Source: an uncultured Oscillospiraceae bacterium
GTDB lineage: Bacteria > Bacillota > Clostridia > Oscillospirales > Ruminococcaceae
Assembly: GCA_900548355.1 (NCBI GenBank)
Contig: URKR01000046.1
Location: 1-9,719 of the forward strand
Direction of reading: 5' to 3'
Length of the DNA stretch: 9,719 nucleotides
Of the stretch, positions 1 to 6,909 are shown piece by piece. The notes under the pieces were generated by a model. That model worked only from the letters and a program-made list of their open reading frames with translations, ran no database searches and was not told the origin of the DNA. How positions within the stretch are numbered: the stretch's first letter is position 1; every line of letters begins with the position of its first letter. The position numbers and the translations under genes were made by a program.

Positions 1-1423
1 GCTCTGCCTGGGCTGCCCGGCCAAATGGCTGCGCGGGGTGTTCCCGCCGCCGGCCCCGCCCGCCGCCGCCCAAAGCCTGACTGGCGCGGCACGGCGGCTG
101 AATGGTATTGCCGATACCCTTTCACAGATTGCCGCCACCGTCAACGAAGTCTGCGCCCGGCAGCTGCCGCCCAAGGGGGAAAGCTACGACTTTGTGGTGG
201 AATACGCGGCACGGCATATCTGCCAGGGGTGCGAGCGGCGCAGCCTGTGCTGGGTACGCGGTTATTCCACCGCCGTTGACGGGCTGTACGCGCTGCGCGG
301 CGTGCTGGACGCTCGCAGCCGGGTTGAGATTGAGGATCTTCCCGGCCAGCTCAGCGTCTGTACCCACCCGAGCGACCTGTGCGGCGCGGTCAACCATGGT
401 TACAGGCTGTGGTGCAGCCGGCGGCAGGCACGCGCGCGGGCCGGCGTGCTGCGCAGCGCTTTGACCGAGCAGTACAGCGCCATGGCCTCGGCCATGGCCC
501 AGATGGCCGAGCAGCTTGGCCGTGCCGGCCTGCCCGACCCGCGCCGGGAAGCCCGGCTGGCCGCGCTGTTCGCTTCGCTCGGGCTGGAGCCGCTCGAATG
601 CAGCGTGACCGCCGATGCAACCGGCCGGCTGACCGCCGATGTGACGGTGCCGCGGGTGCGGTTCAGCGTGGAGGAAGCCGCCGCCCTGACCAAAGAGGTC
701 AGCCGGCTGTGCCGGCGGGATTTTGCACTGCCCGACATTACCCCCTGCCGCACAGTGACCATGCTGCGGTTTGGCGAACGGCCGCTGTTCACCCCGGCTT
801 TCGGGCTGGCCAGCCGGCCCGCCCCGCCCGAGATGGTCAGCGGCGACGCCTGCAGCCAGTTCTGTGACAAAGCCGGCCGCGCCCAGATGCTGCTGTGCGA
901 CGGCATGGGCACCGGCAAGAGCGCGGCGGTGGACGGGCGGATGGCCGCCCAGCTGACCGGCCAGCTGCTGCGCGCCGGCTTTGCGGCCGAAAGCGCGGCG
1001 CGGCTTGTGAATGTGGCCCTCGGGCTGAAAAATGCCGAAACCGAATCCGGCGCAACGCTTGATTTGCTGACCGTTGACCTGTACACCGGGCGGGCCGGGC
1101 TGTTCAAGGCCGGCGCGGCGCCAAGCTTTGTTGTGCGCGGGGCGGTGGCCCGGATGGTGGAAGCGCCGAGCCTGCCGATGGGAGTCAGTGAGGCGGTGGA
1201 AGGCCGAAGCACGGCCTTCAGCCTTTCGGCCGGGGATATGGTGGTTCTGGTGTCCGACGGCGCGCTGGCCGACGGAGCGGACTGGCTGATGGAACAGCTG
1301 CAGCTGGAAGCCCGGCTGCACCACACCCCCGACCAGGTGGCCCGTACCCTGGCTGACAGCGCCAAGCGCCGTGCGGGGGCCCGGCCGGACGACATCACAG
1401 TGGCGGTGCTGCAGCTTGAATAA
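1..1423 (+). CDS. spoIIE: Stage II sporulation protein E (SpoIIE), PP2C-type serine phosphatase, 5'-truncated by window edge
   Basis: The reading frame is open from base 2 without a stop, so the gene starts before the window; the GTG at 38 is internal. The first residues resemble the end of the last membrane helix of SpoIIE. Next comes the cytoplasmic middle region with a Cys-rich motif (HICQGCERRSLCW, about nt 215-253) and the conserved stretch YRLWCSRRQARARA before the phosphatase. The C-terminal PP2C domain is complete. It has SGDACSQF with its metal-binding Asp at nt 845-847, LCDGMGTGKSA with Asp at 899-901, VSDG with Asp at 1256-1258, and the final RPDDITVAVLQ near 1385-1417. In known SpoIIE proteins this domain dephosphorylates the anti-anti-sigma factor SpoIIAA, releasing sigma-F in the forespore, and the protein also joins the polar division septum. 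All expected metal ligands are present, so the visible part looks functional. No promoter or clear terminator for it is visible. Confidence 0.93.
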   Translation, partial: LCLGCPAKWLRGVFPPPAPPAAAQSLTGAARRLNGIADTLSQIAATVNEVCARQLPPKGESYDFVVEYAARHICQGCERRSLCWVRGYSTAVDGLYALRGVLDARSRVEIEDLPGQLSVCTHPSDLCGAVNHGYRLWCSRRQARARAGVLRSALTEQYSAMASAMAQMAEQLGRAGLPDPRREARLAALFASLGLEPLECSVTADATGRLTADVTVPRVRFSVEEAAALTKEVSRLCRRDFALPDITPCRTVTMLRFGERPLFTPAFGLASRPAPPEMVSGDACSQFCDKAGRAQMLLCDGMGTGKSAAVDGRMAAQLTGQLLRAGFAAESAARLVNVALGLKNAETESGATLDLLTVDLYTGRAGLFKAGAAPSFVVRGAVARMVEAPSLPMGVSEAVEGRSTAFSLSAGDMVVLVSDGALADGADWLMEQLQLEARLHHTPDQVARTLADSAKRRAGARPDDITVAVLQLE

Positions 1424-1479
1424 GGCCGCCCCGTTCAAATTTCACGCTGCTGCGCAATACAGCCCGCAAAGACCGGTTA

Positions 1480-1508
1480 AATATACAAAATTTTTATGAA
1501 CTTGGCAA
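1480..1508 (-). promoter_or_regulatory. Near-consensus sigma-A-type promoter on the minus strand, pointing into the end of spoIIE
   Basis: Read on the minus strand, the -35 is TTGCCA (plus coordinates 1503-1508) and the -10 is TATATT (1480-1485), with a 17-base spacer. Each box differs from consensus at one position. A transcript would start near 1472 and run antisense through spoIIE. No minus-strand gene with a ribosome binding site is visible downstream. It may make an antisense RNA, or be a chance match in AT-rich DNA. Confidence 0.4.
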
Positions 1509-1531
1509 AAAAACTGTTTAATTTTTGCCAA
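1502..1531. repeat. Perfect 10-bp inverted repeat, possible operator
   Basis: The left arm TTGGCAAAAA (1502-1511) and right arm TTTTTGCCAA (1522-1531) are exact reverse complements separated by 10 bases. The downstream arm is not followed by a T tract, which argues against a standard + strand terminator. The repeat lies just upstream of the probable -10 of the EF-G gene and contains the -35 of the minus-strand promoter. A regulator-binding site is therefore a reasonable inference, but no regulator is encoded nearby. Confidence 0.5.
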
Positions 1532-1536
1532 AGTTG

Positions 1537-1545
1537 TGGTAAAGT
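1537..1545 (+). promoter_or_regulatory. Probable extended -10 promoter of the EF-G-like gene
   Basis: TGGTAAAGT forms a TGn-extended -10 with hexamer TAAAGT at 1540-1545. The hexamer 17 bases upstream (TTTAAT, 1517-1522) is a poor -35, which an extended -10 can offset. Transcription would start near 1552 and give a leader of about 80 bases. The call is moderate because the -35 is weak. Confidence 0.42.
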
Positions 1546-1631
1546 AGAAACATGCAGGGCAGATGGAATGCCCACAAAATCGCCGAAGGCCGCCTGCGGC
1601 CGCTTGGGCGCGAAGAGAGGTTCGATAGACA

Positions 1632-3704
1632 ATGGAATATGCCAGCAAAGACATCCGCAATATCCTGGTGGCCGGCCACGCCGGCTGCGGCAAGACGACG
1701 TTGGTGGAGGCACTGCTCTACCTGTCCGGCGCGACCGAGCGCATGGGCCGGGTGGAAGACGGCACCACTGCCAGCGACTTTGACCCCGAAGAGGCCAAGC
1801 GCAAGACTTCGCTAAACGCGAGCGTCGTGCCGGTTGAGCTGAGCGGAACCAAGTATAACCTGATCGATGCGCCCGGCCTGTTTGACTTTGAGGCCGCCGC
1901 CTGCGAGGGCGTGCTTGCCGCCGACAGCGTGCTGATCTGCGTATCCGGCCGGTCAGGCGTGAGCGTCGGGGCCGAGAAAGCTTACCGCCTTGCCGTCAAG
2001 AACAACAAGGCGCGGATGGTTTTTGTGACCAAGACCGACCTCGAAAACGCCGATTACTTCAAGATCCTCGAACAGCTCAAGATTGAGTTCGGCCCTTCGA
2101 TCTGCCCTTGCGTCGTACCGGCGCGCCTGGATGACGGCACCGTCGCCTACATCAACCTGTTCAGCCAGAAAGCGTTCAAATACGAAAGCGGCAAACAGAT
2201 CCAGATTGATCTGCCCGACATCGGCCACCGGTTCGAGGGCCTGATCCAGGCCATGAACGAGGCCATTGCCGAGACCGATGAAGCGCTGATGGAAAAATTC
2301 TTCGAGGGTGAGCCCTTCACAACCGAGGAGATTGTTGCCGGCATGGCGGCCGGCGTGCGCAGCGGCCAGATCACGCCGGTGCTCTGCGGCAGCGCGGTCA
2401 ACCTGCAGGCGTTGGATATGCTTGTCTACAACCTCAAGGAGCTGCTGCCCGCCCCCGCCGCCCAGATGGCCGAGGATGCCGACGGCAACCCCGTCGAGAT
2501 TGCGGTTGACCCCGACGCCCCGCTCTGCGCCTATGTGTTCAAGACCGTGGCCGACCCCTTTGTGGGCAAGCTGAGCTTTTTGAAGGTGGCCGCCGGCAAG
2601 CTGAGCGCCGCTTCAAACGTGGTCAACGCCCGCACCGGCCAGCCCGAGCGGCTGGGCAAGACCCTGACTGTCTGCGGCAAAAAGCAAACCGACGCCGCCT
2701 GCATCCCGGCCGGCGATATCGGCGCGGTGGCCAAGCTGCCCACCGCCAAGACCGGCGATACCCTGTGCGACCCGGCCCGCGTGGTCAAGCTGGCCGCCCC
2801 CGAATACCCGACAGCCAACTACCGCATGGCGGTCAAGGTGGCCAAGAAGGGCGACGAGGGCAAGGTTTCGGGCGCGCTGGCCCGTTTGATGGAGGAAGAC
2901 CCCTCGATCACCTTCATGATCGACCCCGAGACCAAGCAGCAGGTCATCGCGGGGCTTGGCACCCAGCACCTGGAGGTTGCGGTGGCCAAACTCAAAAACA
3001 AGTTCGGCGTTGAGATCACTTTGGAAGCGCCGCGCGTGCCCTACCGCGAATCGATCCGCAAGAGCTGCAAGGCCCAGGGCCGCCACAAAAAGCAGACCGG
3101 CGGCCACGGCCAGTTCGGCGATGTCTGGATCCAGTTCGAACCCTGCGAAGGCGATGAGATCCAGTTTGAGGAGAAGGTGTTCGGCGGCAGCGTGCCGAAG
3201 AACTTCTTCCCCGCCGTTGAAAAGGGCGTGCGGCAGGCCGCCGCGCACGGCGTGCTGGCAGGCTACCCGATGGTCGGCATGAAAGCGACGCTGCTGGACG
3301 GCAGCTACCACCCGGTCGATTCGAGCGAGATGGCCTTTATCATGGCGGCCAAGCTCGCCTACAAGGCAGCCATCCCCGAAGCAGGCCCCGTGCTGCTTGA
3401 ACCCTTCGGCACGCTGAAGGCCCATGTGCCGGCCGATAACACCGGCGACATCATGGGTGAAGTGACCAAGCGGCGTGGCCGGGTGCTCGGCATGTCGCCC
3501 GACGACGAAGGCGGCCAGGTTGTGGAGGCCGAAGTCCCGATGGCCGAAATGCAGGATTTCAACACTTTCCTGCGTCAGCTGACCCAGGGCCGCGGGCACT
3601 ATTCTTTCGAGTTTGTGCGGTATGAAACTTTGCCCCAGATGCTGGAAGCCAAGGTCATTGAGCAATCGAAGGCTCTTGGCAACATGAACGACGACGAAGG
3701 CTGA
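1632..3704 (+). CDS. Elongation factor G-like translational GTPase (EF-G paralog), catalytic His replaced
   Basis: The 690-residue product spans the full EF-G architecture: GTPase domain, domain II, domain III, domain IV (from about residue 470, with the SIRKS...KQTGGHGQFGDVW signature) and a domain V-like end. GTPase motifs are the P-loop GHAGCGKT (residues 15-22), G3 DAPGL (79-83), G4 TKTD (133-136) and G5-type CGSA (252-255). Canonical EF-G has DTPGH and NKxD; here the histidine that helps activate water is Leu and the G4 Asn is Thr. From memory, related clostridial paralogs also vary at the G3 His. It is therefore probably the accessory paralog rather than the main EF-G, which normally sits with rpsL, rpsG and tuf. 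Its role (ribosome rescue, recycling or stress translation) is unknown. The ATG at 1632 follows AGAGAGG (1614-1620), and the conserved start of the domain follows directly. Confidence 0.88.
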   Translation: MEYASKDIRNILVAGHAGCGKTTLVEALLYLSGATERMGRVEDGTTASDFDPEEAKRKTSLNASVVPVELSGTKYNLIDAPGLFDFEAAACEGVLAADSVLICVSGRSGVSVGAEKAYRLAVKNNKARMVFVTKTDLENADYFKILEQLKIEFGPSICPCVVPARLDDGTVAYINLFSQKAFKYESGKQIQIDLPDIGHRFEGLIQAMNEAIAETDEALMEKFFEGEPFTTEEIVAGMAAGVRSGQITPVLCGSAVNLQALDMLVYNLKELLPAPAAQMAEDADGNPVEIAVDPDAPLCAYVFKTVADPFVGKLSFLKVAAGKLSAASNVVNARTGQPERLGKTLTVCGKKQTDAACIPAGDIGAVAKLPTAKTGDTLCDPARVVKLAAPEYPTANYRMAVKVAKKGDEGKVSGALARLMEEDPSITFMIDPETKQQVIAGLGTQHLEVAVAKLKNKFGVEITLEAPRVPYRESIRKSCKAQGRHKKQTGGHGQFGDVWIQFEPCEGDEIQFEEKVFGGSVPKNFFPAVEKGVRQAAAHGVLAGYPMVGMKATLLDGSYHPVDSSEMAFIMAAKLAYKAAIPEAGPVLLEPFGTLKAHVPADNTGDIMGEVTKRRGRVLGMSPDDEGGQVVEAEVPMAEMQDFNTFLRQLTQGRGHYSFEFVRYETLPQMLEAKVIEQSKALGNMNDDEG

Positions 3705-3736
3705 GCGCCTTTGCCGCCCCGTTCGAGATATTTTCA

Positions 3737-3776
3737 CCCGCAGCCGGCGGCCGTTGCCCCGGCTGCGGGCTTTTTT
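3737..3776 (+). terminator. Strong intrinsic terminator of the EF-G-like gene
   Basis: A perfect 11-bp GC-rich stem, CCCGCAGCCGG (3737-3747) with CCGGCTGCGGG (3759-3769), closes an 11-base loop. One C and then six T follow (3771-3776). It lies 33 bases after the stop codon and separates this gene from the importer operon. Confidence 0.93.
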
Positions 3777-3798
3777 GCGTCGCCGGGGCGGCACGGGG

Positions 3799-3831
3799 CG
3801 GATTTTCTCTTGTGATGCAGAAAAAAATCCG
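3799..3831. repeat. Inverted repeat around the -35 of the importer promoter, possible operator
   Basis: CGGATTTT (3799-3806) and AAAATCCG (3824-3831) are exact reverse complements separated by 17 bases. The inner sequence continues the symmetry with a small register shift (TTTTCT / AGAAAA). The pair encloses the -35 and ends two bases before the -10 of the importer promoter. That is where a repressor or activator site would be expected, but no regulator gene is present in the window. Confidence 0.4.
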
Positions 3832-3838
3832 TTATAAT
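3810..3838 (+). promoter_or_regulatory. Sigma-A-type promoter of the ABC importer operon
   Basis: The -35 is TTGTGA (3810-3815) and the -10 is a perfect TATAAT (3833-3838), with a 17-base spacer. It follows the upstream terminator and precedes the ATPase gene. Transcription would start near 3845 and give a leader of about 130 bases, containing a hairpin GGCGGC/GCCGCC (3927-3945). Confidence 0.8.
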
Positions 3839-3926
3839 CGTAAAGGAATGCCCTGCGGGGCGTTTGGGGGCGCAGCGCTTGCCCGGCCCAGGGTTCTGCC
3901 GCGCCCCGCGGATTTGAAAACGATGC

Positions 3927-3945
3927 GGCGGCCACAGCAGCCGCC
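3927..3945 (+). other. Small GC-rich hairpin in the leader of the importer operon
   Basis: GGCGGC (3927-3932) pairs with GCCGCC (3940-3945) over a seven-base loop. There is no T tract, so it is not an intrinsic terminator. The leader around it matches no riboswitch class that I can recognise. In GC-rich DNA such hairpins also arise by chance. Confidence 0.3.
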
Positions 3946-3963
3946 CCCTGATCGAGACCAAGC

Positions 3964-3968
3964 AGGAG
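3964..3968 (+). promoter_or_regulatory. Ribosome binding site that sets the ATPase start
   Basis: AGGAG ends directly before the ATG at 3969, leaving no spacing for that codon, but lies nine bases before the ATG at 3978. The second ATG is therefore the better start. Confidence 0.65.
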
Positions 3969-3977
3969 ATGGAGCCG

Positions 3978-5087
3978 ATGAATATCACACTGCAGCACCT
4001 TACGAAAACCTTCCCCGCCCGCGGCCGCAAAGCCGAGGGCGAGACCACGGCGGTACGCGATCTGAGCTTTACGGTGCCGGACGGCCAGCTGGTTGGGCTG
4101 TTGGGGCCTTCCGGGTGCGGCAAGTCCACAACCCTGAACATGATCTGCGGGCTGGAACCCCCGACTTCGGGCAAAATTTTATTTGGTGAAGAAGACGTCA
4201 CCGCCCTGCCGCCCGAACTGCGCGGCGTCGGGATGGTTTTCCAGAACTATGCGCTCTACCCGCACCTGACCGTTATGCAGAACATCCTGTTCCCGCTGCA
4301 AAACCTGAAGGGCGACAAACGCCCCTCCCGCGCCGAAATGCAGGACCGCGCGCGCAAGGTTGCCTCGCTTGTCCAGATTGAGGAGCTGCTTGACCGCAAA
4401 CCGCGCGAGCTTTCGGGCGGGCAGCAGCAGCGGGTCGCGATTGCCCGGGCGCTGGTCAAGATGCCGCGGGTTCTGCTGCTTGATGAACCGCTTTCCAACC
4501 TGGACGCCCGGCTGCGGCTGCAAACACGGGAGGAAATCTGCAAAATTCAGAAACGCACCGGCATCACCACCCTCTTTGTCACCCACGACCAGGAGGAGGC
4601 GATGAGCATCTCGAATTTCATTGTCGTGATGAAGGATGGCGTGTTGATGCAGCAGGGCAAGCCGCAGGAAGTCTACGACGACCCGGCCAACCTGTTTGTC
4701 GCGAAATTCCTCGGCACCCCGCCGATCAATGTCTTTGCAGGCGAGGTGCGCGGCGGCGCGCTGTATCTTTCCGGCGAAGCCGTGCTGGCCGTGCCCGGCG
4801 CGGCCGAAGGGCCGGTCACGGTCGGCGTCCGGCCCGAAGGGTTCGCCCCGGCGGCCGAAGGGCCGTTTGTCTGCGGTGTGAACCGGGTCGAGGTACTTGG
4901 CCGCGATGTGAGCATTGTGGCCACCCACAAAGCCTGCCAGGCCGATACTTTGCGGGTGATCCTGCGCTCTGCCAAAGAGGTTGACCCCGGCGCGGCCGAG
5001 GTTCGGCTGGCTCTTAACCCGGAAAAGGTCTTTCTGTTCGATGTGGAAACCGGCGCGCGGCTGCCTGTTGCCGCGCCGCAGCGCTAA
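3978..5087 (+). CDS. ABC importer ATP-binding protein, CUT1 family (MalK/UgpC/MsmK-like)
   Basis: This is the cytoplasmic ATPase subunit that powers import. Counting from the alternative ATG at 3969, the motifs are Walker A GPSGCGKST (46-54), Q-loop Gln92, signature LSGGQ (148-152), Walker B VLLLDEP (168-174), D-loop SNLDA (176-180) and H-loop His206. All are intact. A C-terminal part of about 130 residues matches the TOBE-type regulatory region of this family (APINVFAGEV-like linker, here PPINVFAGEV; later GVRPEG). The length is typical. The start at 3978 (MNITLQHL) is preferred because of ribosome binding site spacing; starting at 3969 adds three residues. It is first in the operon, 20 bases before the first permease. 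UgpC, MsmK and MalK cannot be told apart here, so no symbol is given. Confidence 0.95.
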   Translation: MNITLQHLTKTFPARGRKAEGETTAVRDLSFTVPDGQLVGLLGPSGCGKSTTLNMICGLEPPTSGKILFGEEDVTALPPELRGVGMVFQNYALYPHLTVMQNILFPLQNLKGDKRPSRAEMQDRARKVASLVQIEELLDRKPRELSGGQQQRVAIARALVKMPRVLLLDEPLSNLDARLRLQTREEICKIQKRTGITTLFVTHDQEEAMSISNFIVVMKDGVLMQQGKPQEVYDDPANLFVAKFLGTPPINVFAGEVRGGALYLSGEAVLAVPGAAEGPVTVGVRPEGFAPAAEGPFVCGVNRVEVLGRDVSIVATHKACQADTLRVILRSAKEVDPGAAEVRLALNPEKVFLFDVETGARLPVAAPQR

Positions 5088-5107
5088 GGCGGGAAGGGGG
5101 AACCGGC

Positions 5108-5998
5108 ATGGAACGCAATTCCAAAAAAGCCTGGCTCTACCTGCTGCCGGCGCTCGTTCTGCTGGCGGCATTCCTGGTGTATCCACTGATCGACGTGCTG
5201 GTCTATTCGGTGGAGGAATGCTTCAACTTTGCTTCCCAAACCTACCAGGGCATCGGGCTGTATAACTATTCCTATGTCCTGCACGACCCCTACTTTTTGC
5301 AGGCGGTTGAAAACACCTTCGTCCTCGTCATCATCACGGTGCCGATCTCGACAATTCTCGCTTTGCTGATTGCGACGGCGCTCAGCTCGATCAAAAAGCT
5401 GCGGGAGCTCTACCAGACGATCTACTTTCTGCCCTATGTGACCAACACCCTCGCCGTCGGGCTTGTGTTCATGGTGCTGTTCCAGCGCACCGAGTATACC
5501 GACGGCCTTGTCAACCTCGTGCTCGGGCTTTTCGGCGTGGGGCCGATCGATTTCATCAACGGCCCGCACTGGGCCAAGATGTTCGTGCTCTGCTTTTACA
5601 CGATCTGGGTCGTGCTGCCCTTCAAGATCCTGGTTCTGACCAGCGCGATCGCCTCGGTGGATGAGAGCTACTACAAGGCCGCCCGGGTGGACGGCACCTC
5701 CAAGACGCGGATTTTCTTCCGCATCACGCTGCCGATGATCGCACCCATGATCGTTTACCTTGTCATCACCGGCTTTATCGGCGCGTTCAAGGCCTACAGC
5801 GACGCGGTGGCCCTGTTCGGCACCGATCTGAACGCCGCGGGCATGAACACGATCGTCGGCTATGTCTACGATATGCTCTACGGCGACAGCGGCGGCTACC
5901 CTTCTTATGCATCGGCCGCGGCGATCATCCTGTTTGCGATCGTGCTGACCATCACCTGCATCAACCTGCTCGTCACCCGCAAGCAGGCCCGGTCCTGA
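5108..5998 (+). CDS. ABC importer permease, MalF/UgpA-like
   Basis: This 296-residue inner-membrane subunit shows six hydrophobic segments, at about residues 9-35, 68-92, 103-126, 156-182, 208-229 and 268-289. The EAA loop that contacts the ATPase is clear at about 186-206 (ESYYKAARVDGTSKTRIFFRI without its last residues), with the conserved Ala-Ala and Gly. The length and the absence of a long extra N-terminal region fit the UgpA/LacF side of the MalF family rather than enterobacterial MalF. The ATG at 5108 follows an AAGGGGGAA ribosome binding site (5094-5102). The stop lies 17 bases before the next gene, so the two are co-transcribed. It pairs with the second permease to form the translocation channel. 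Confidence 0.94.
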   Translation: MERNSKKAWLYLLPALVLLAAFLVYPLIDVLVYSVEECFNFASQTYQGIGLYNYSYVLHDPYFLQAVENTFVLVIITVPISTILALLIATALSSIKKLRELYQTIYFLPYVTNTLAVGLVFMVLFQRTEYTDGLVNLVLGLFGVGPIDFINGPHWAKMFVLCFYTIWVVLPFKILVLTSAIASVDESYYKAARVDGTSKTRIFFRITLPMIAPMIVYLVITGFIGAFKAYSDAVALFGTDLNAAGMNTIVGYVYDMLYGDSGGYPSYASAAAIILFAIVLTITCINLLVTRKQARS

Positions 5999-6015
5999 AA
6001 GGGGGCGCGTTTTCC

Positions 6016-6909
6016 ATGTCTTCCCAAATCATGCCGGAATCCAAGTCCGACTATGAGGCGCTGCAGCGCAAGCTGCGCCGGCGCGATGCCATCCAGACTG
6101 CCTGCACCCATCTTTTTTTGAGCGTCTGGGCCGTCGTCGTCCTGTTCCCGTTTTACTGGATGGTGCTGACCAGCCTGAAAAGCTACGGGGCCTACAACTC
6201 GGAGCATATGCCGGTCTTTTTCACCTTGCAACCCACGCTGGAAAACTATGCAAACGCTTTCACGGCGGTGCCGCTCGGCGGATACCTGCTCAACACGCTC
6301 ATCTTCTCGGTCGCAACGACCGCGATCATGGTGGTCACCACGACGCTTGCCGCCTATGCGTTTGCGAGGCTGCGGTTCCGCGGGCGCAATTTTCTGTTCG
6401 CCTTTTTCCTCTCCATGATGATGATCCCGACCGAGCTTGTCGTCATCACAAACTTTGTCACGATTACCAACCTTGACCTGCGCAACAGTTTTCTGGGGCT
6501 GGTCCTGCCTTCCATCACTTCGGTGTTTTACACCTACCTGCTCAAGGAAAACTTTGAACAGGTGCCCGACGAGCTCTACAAAGCCGCCAAGGTGGACGGG
6601 ACTTCGGATCTCAAATACCTTTGGAAAGTTATGATCCCGATCTGCCGGCCGACGATTGTCACAATCACGATCCTCAAGCTCATTGAGTGCTGGAACTCCT
6701 ATGTCTGGCCGAGGCTGATCACCGACGACCCGGCATACTACCTTGTGTCAAACGGCATTCAGGAAATCCGTGAAAACGGTTTCGGGCGGGAGAACATCCC
6801 CGCCATGATGGCGGCTGTCGTCGTCATTTCGGTGCCGCTGATCCTGCTGTTCCTGGCTTTCCGCAAGAAGATCATGGAAGGCGTTTCGAGAGGGGGCACC
6901 AAGGGATGA
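6016..6909 (+). CDS. ABC importer permease, MalG/UgpE-like
   Basis: The second channel subunit has 297 residues. A cytoplasmic N-terminus of about 28 residues, rich in Arg and Lys, precedes six hydrophobic segments at about 30-52, 92-115, 125-148, 157-176, 212-230 and 264-282. The EAA loop lies at about 185-205 (DELYKAAKVDGTSDLKYLWK) and is intact. The C-terminal tail with FRKKIMEGVSRGGTKG matches the family's usual ending. AAAGGGGG, overlapping the previous stop codon, serves as ribosome binding site, 10 bases before the ATG. Its last four bases overlap the start of the binding-protein gene (ATGA), which suggests translational coupling. Confidence 0.94.
   Translation: MSSQIMPESKSDYEALQRKLRRRDAIQTACTHLFLSVWAVVVLFPFYWMVLTSLKSYGAYNSEHMPVFFTLQPTLENYANAFTAVPLGGYLLNTLIFSVATTAIMVVTTTLAAYAFARLRFRGRNFLFAFFLSMMMIPTELVVITNFVTITNLDLRNSFLGLVLPSITSVFYTYLLKENFEQVPDELYKAAKVDGTSDLKYLWKVMIPICRPTIVTITILKLIECWNSYVWPRLITDDPAYYLVSNGIQEIRENGFGRENIPAMMAAVVVISVPLILLFLAFRKKIMEGVSRGGTKG

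Larger units (their letters stand above)
1424..1631. other. AT-rich intergenic region between spoIIE and the EF-G paralog
   Basis: This 208-base gap is much richer in A and T than the flanking genes. It holds a perfect inverted repeat (1502-1531), a likely extended -10 promoter for the downstream gene and a near-consensus minus-strand promoter. Two short hairpins lie in the probable leader: GGGCA/TGCCC at 1557-1573 and GGCCG/CGGCC at 1588-1601. No GC-rich hairpin followed by a T tract is present, so spoIIE has no obvious intrinsic terminator here. Confidence 0.7.

Noticed and set aside
25..279. Short + strand open frame at the left edge in another frame
   Set aside because: It overlaps the spoIIE frame, is Arg/Ala/Pro-rich and has no family features.
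122..1438. Long minus-strand open frame (about 438 codons) opposite spoIIE
   Set aside because: It is a GC-rich shadow of the real gene. It starts at a TTG without a ribosome binding site, and its product is low-complexity Gly/His/Gln/Ala-rich with no recognisable domain, even though a promoter-like site lies upstream.
1502..1531. Inverted repeat as intrinsic terminator of spoIIE
   Set aside because: The stem is half A/T pairs and no T tract follows the downstream arm on the + strand.
1525..1553. TTGCCA (1525-1530) as a -35 for the EF-G gene
   Set aside because: The good -10 (TAAAGT at 1540) is only 9 bases away, and at 17 bases the hexamer AAACAT is a poor -10.
2613..3998. Long minus-strand open frame opposite the EF-G-like gene
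   Set aside because: It runs through the terminator and the importer promoter and overlaps a clear EF-G coding region. The translation resembles no protein family.
4179..5186. Minus-strand open frame opposite the ATPase gene
   Set aside because: It overlaps a gene with all ABC motifs intact. Its translation is a typical shadow of GC-rich coding DNA.
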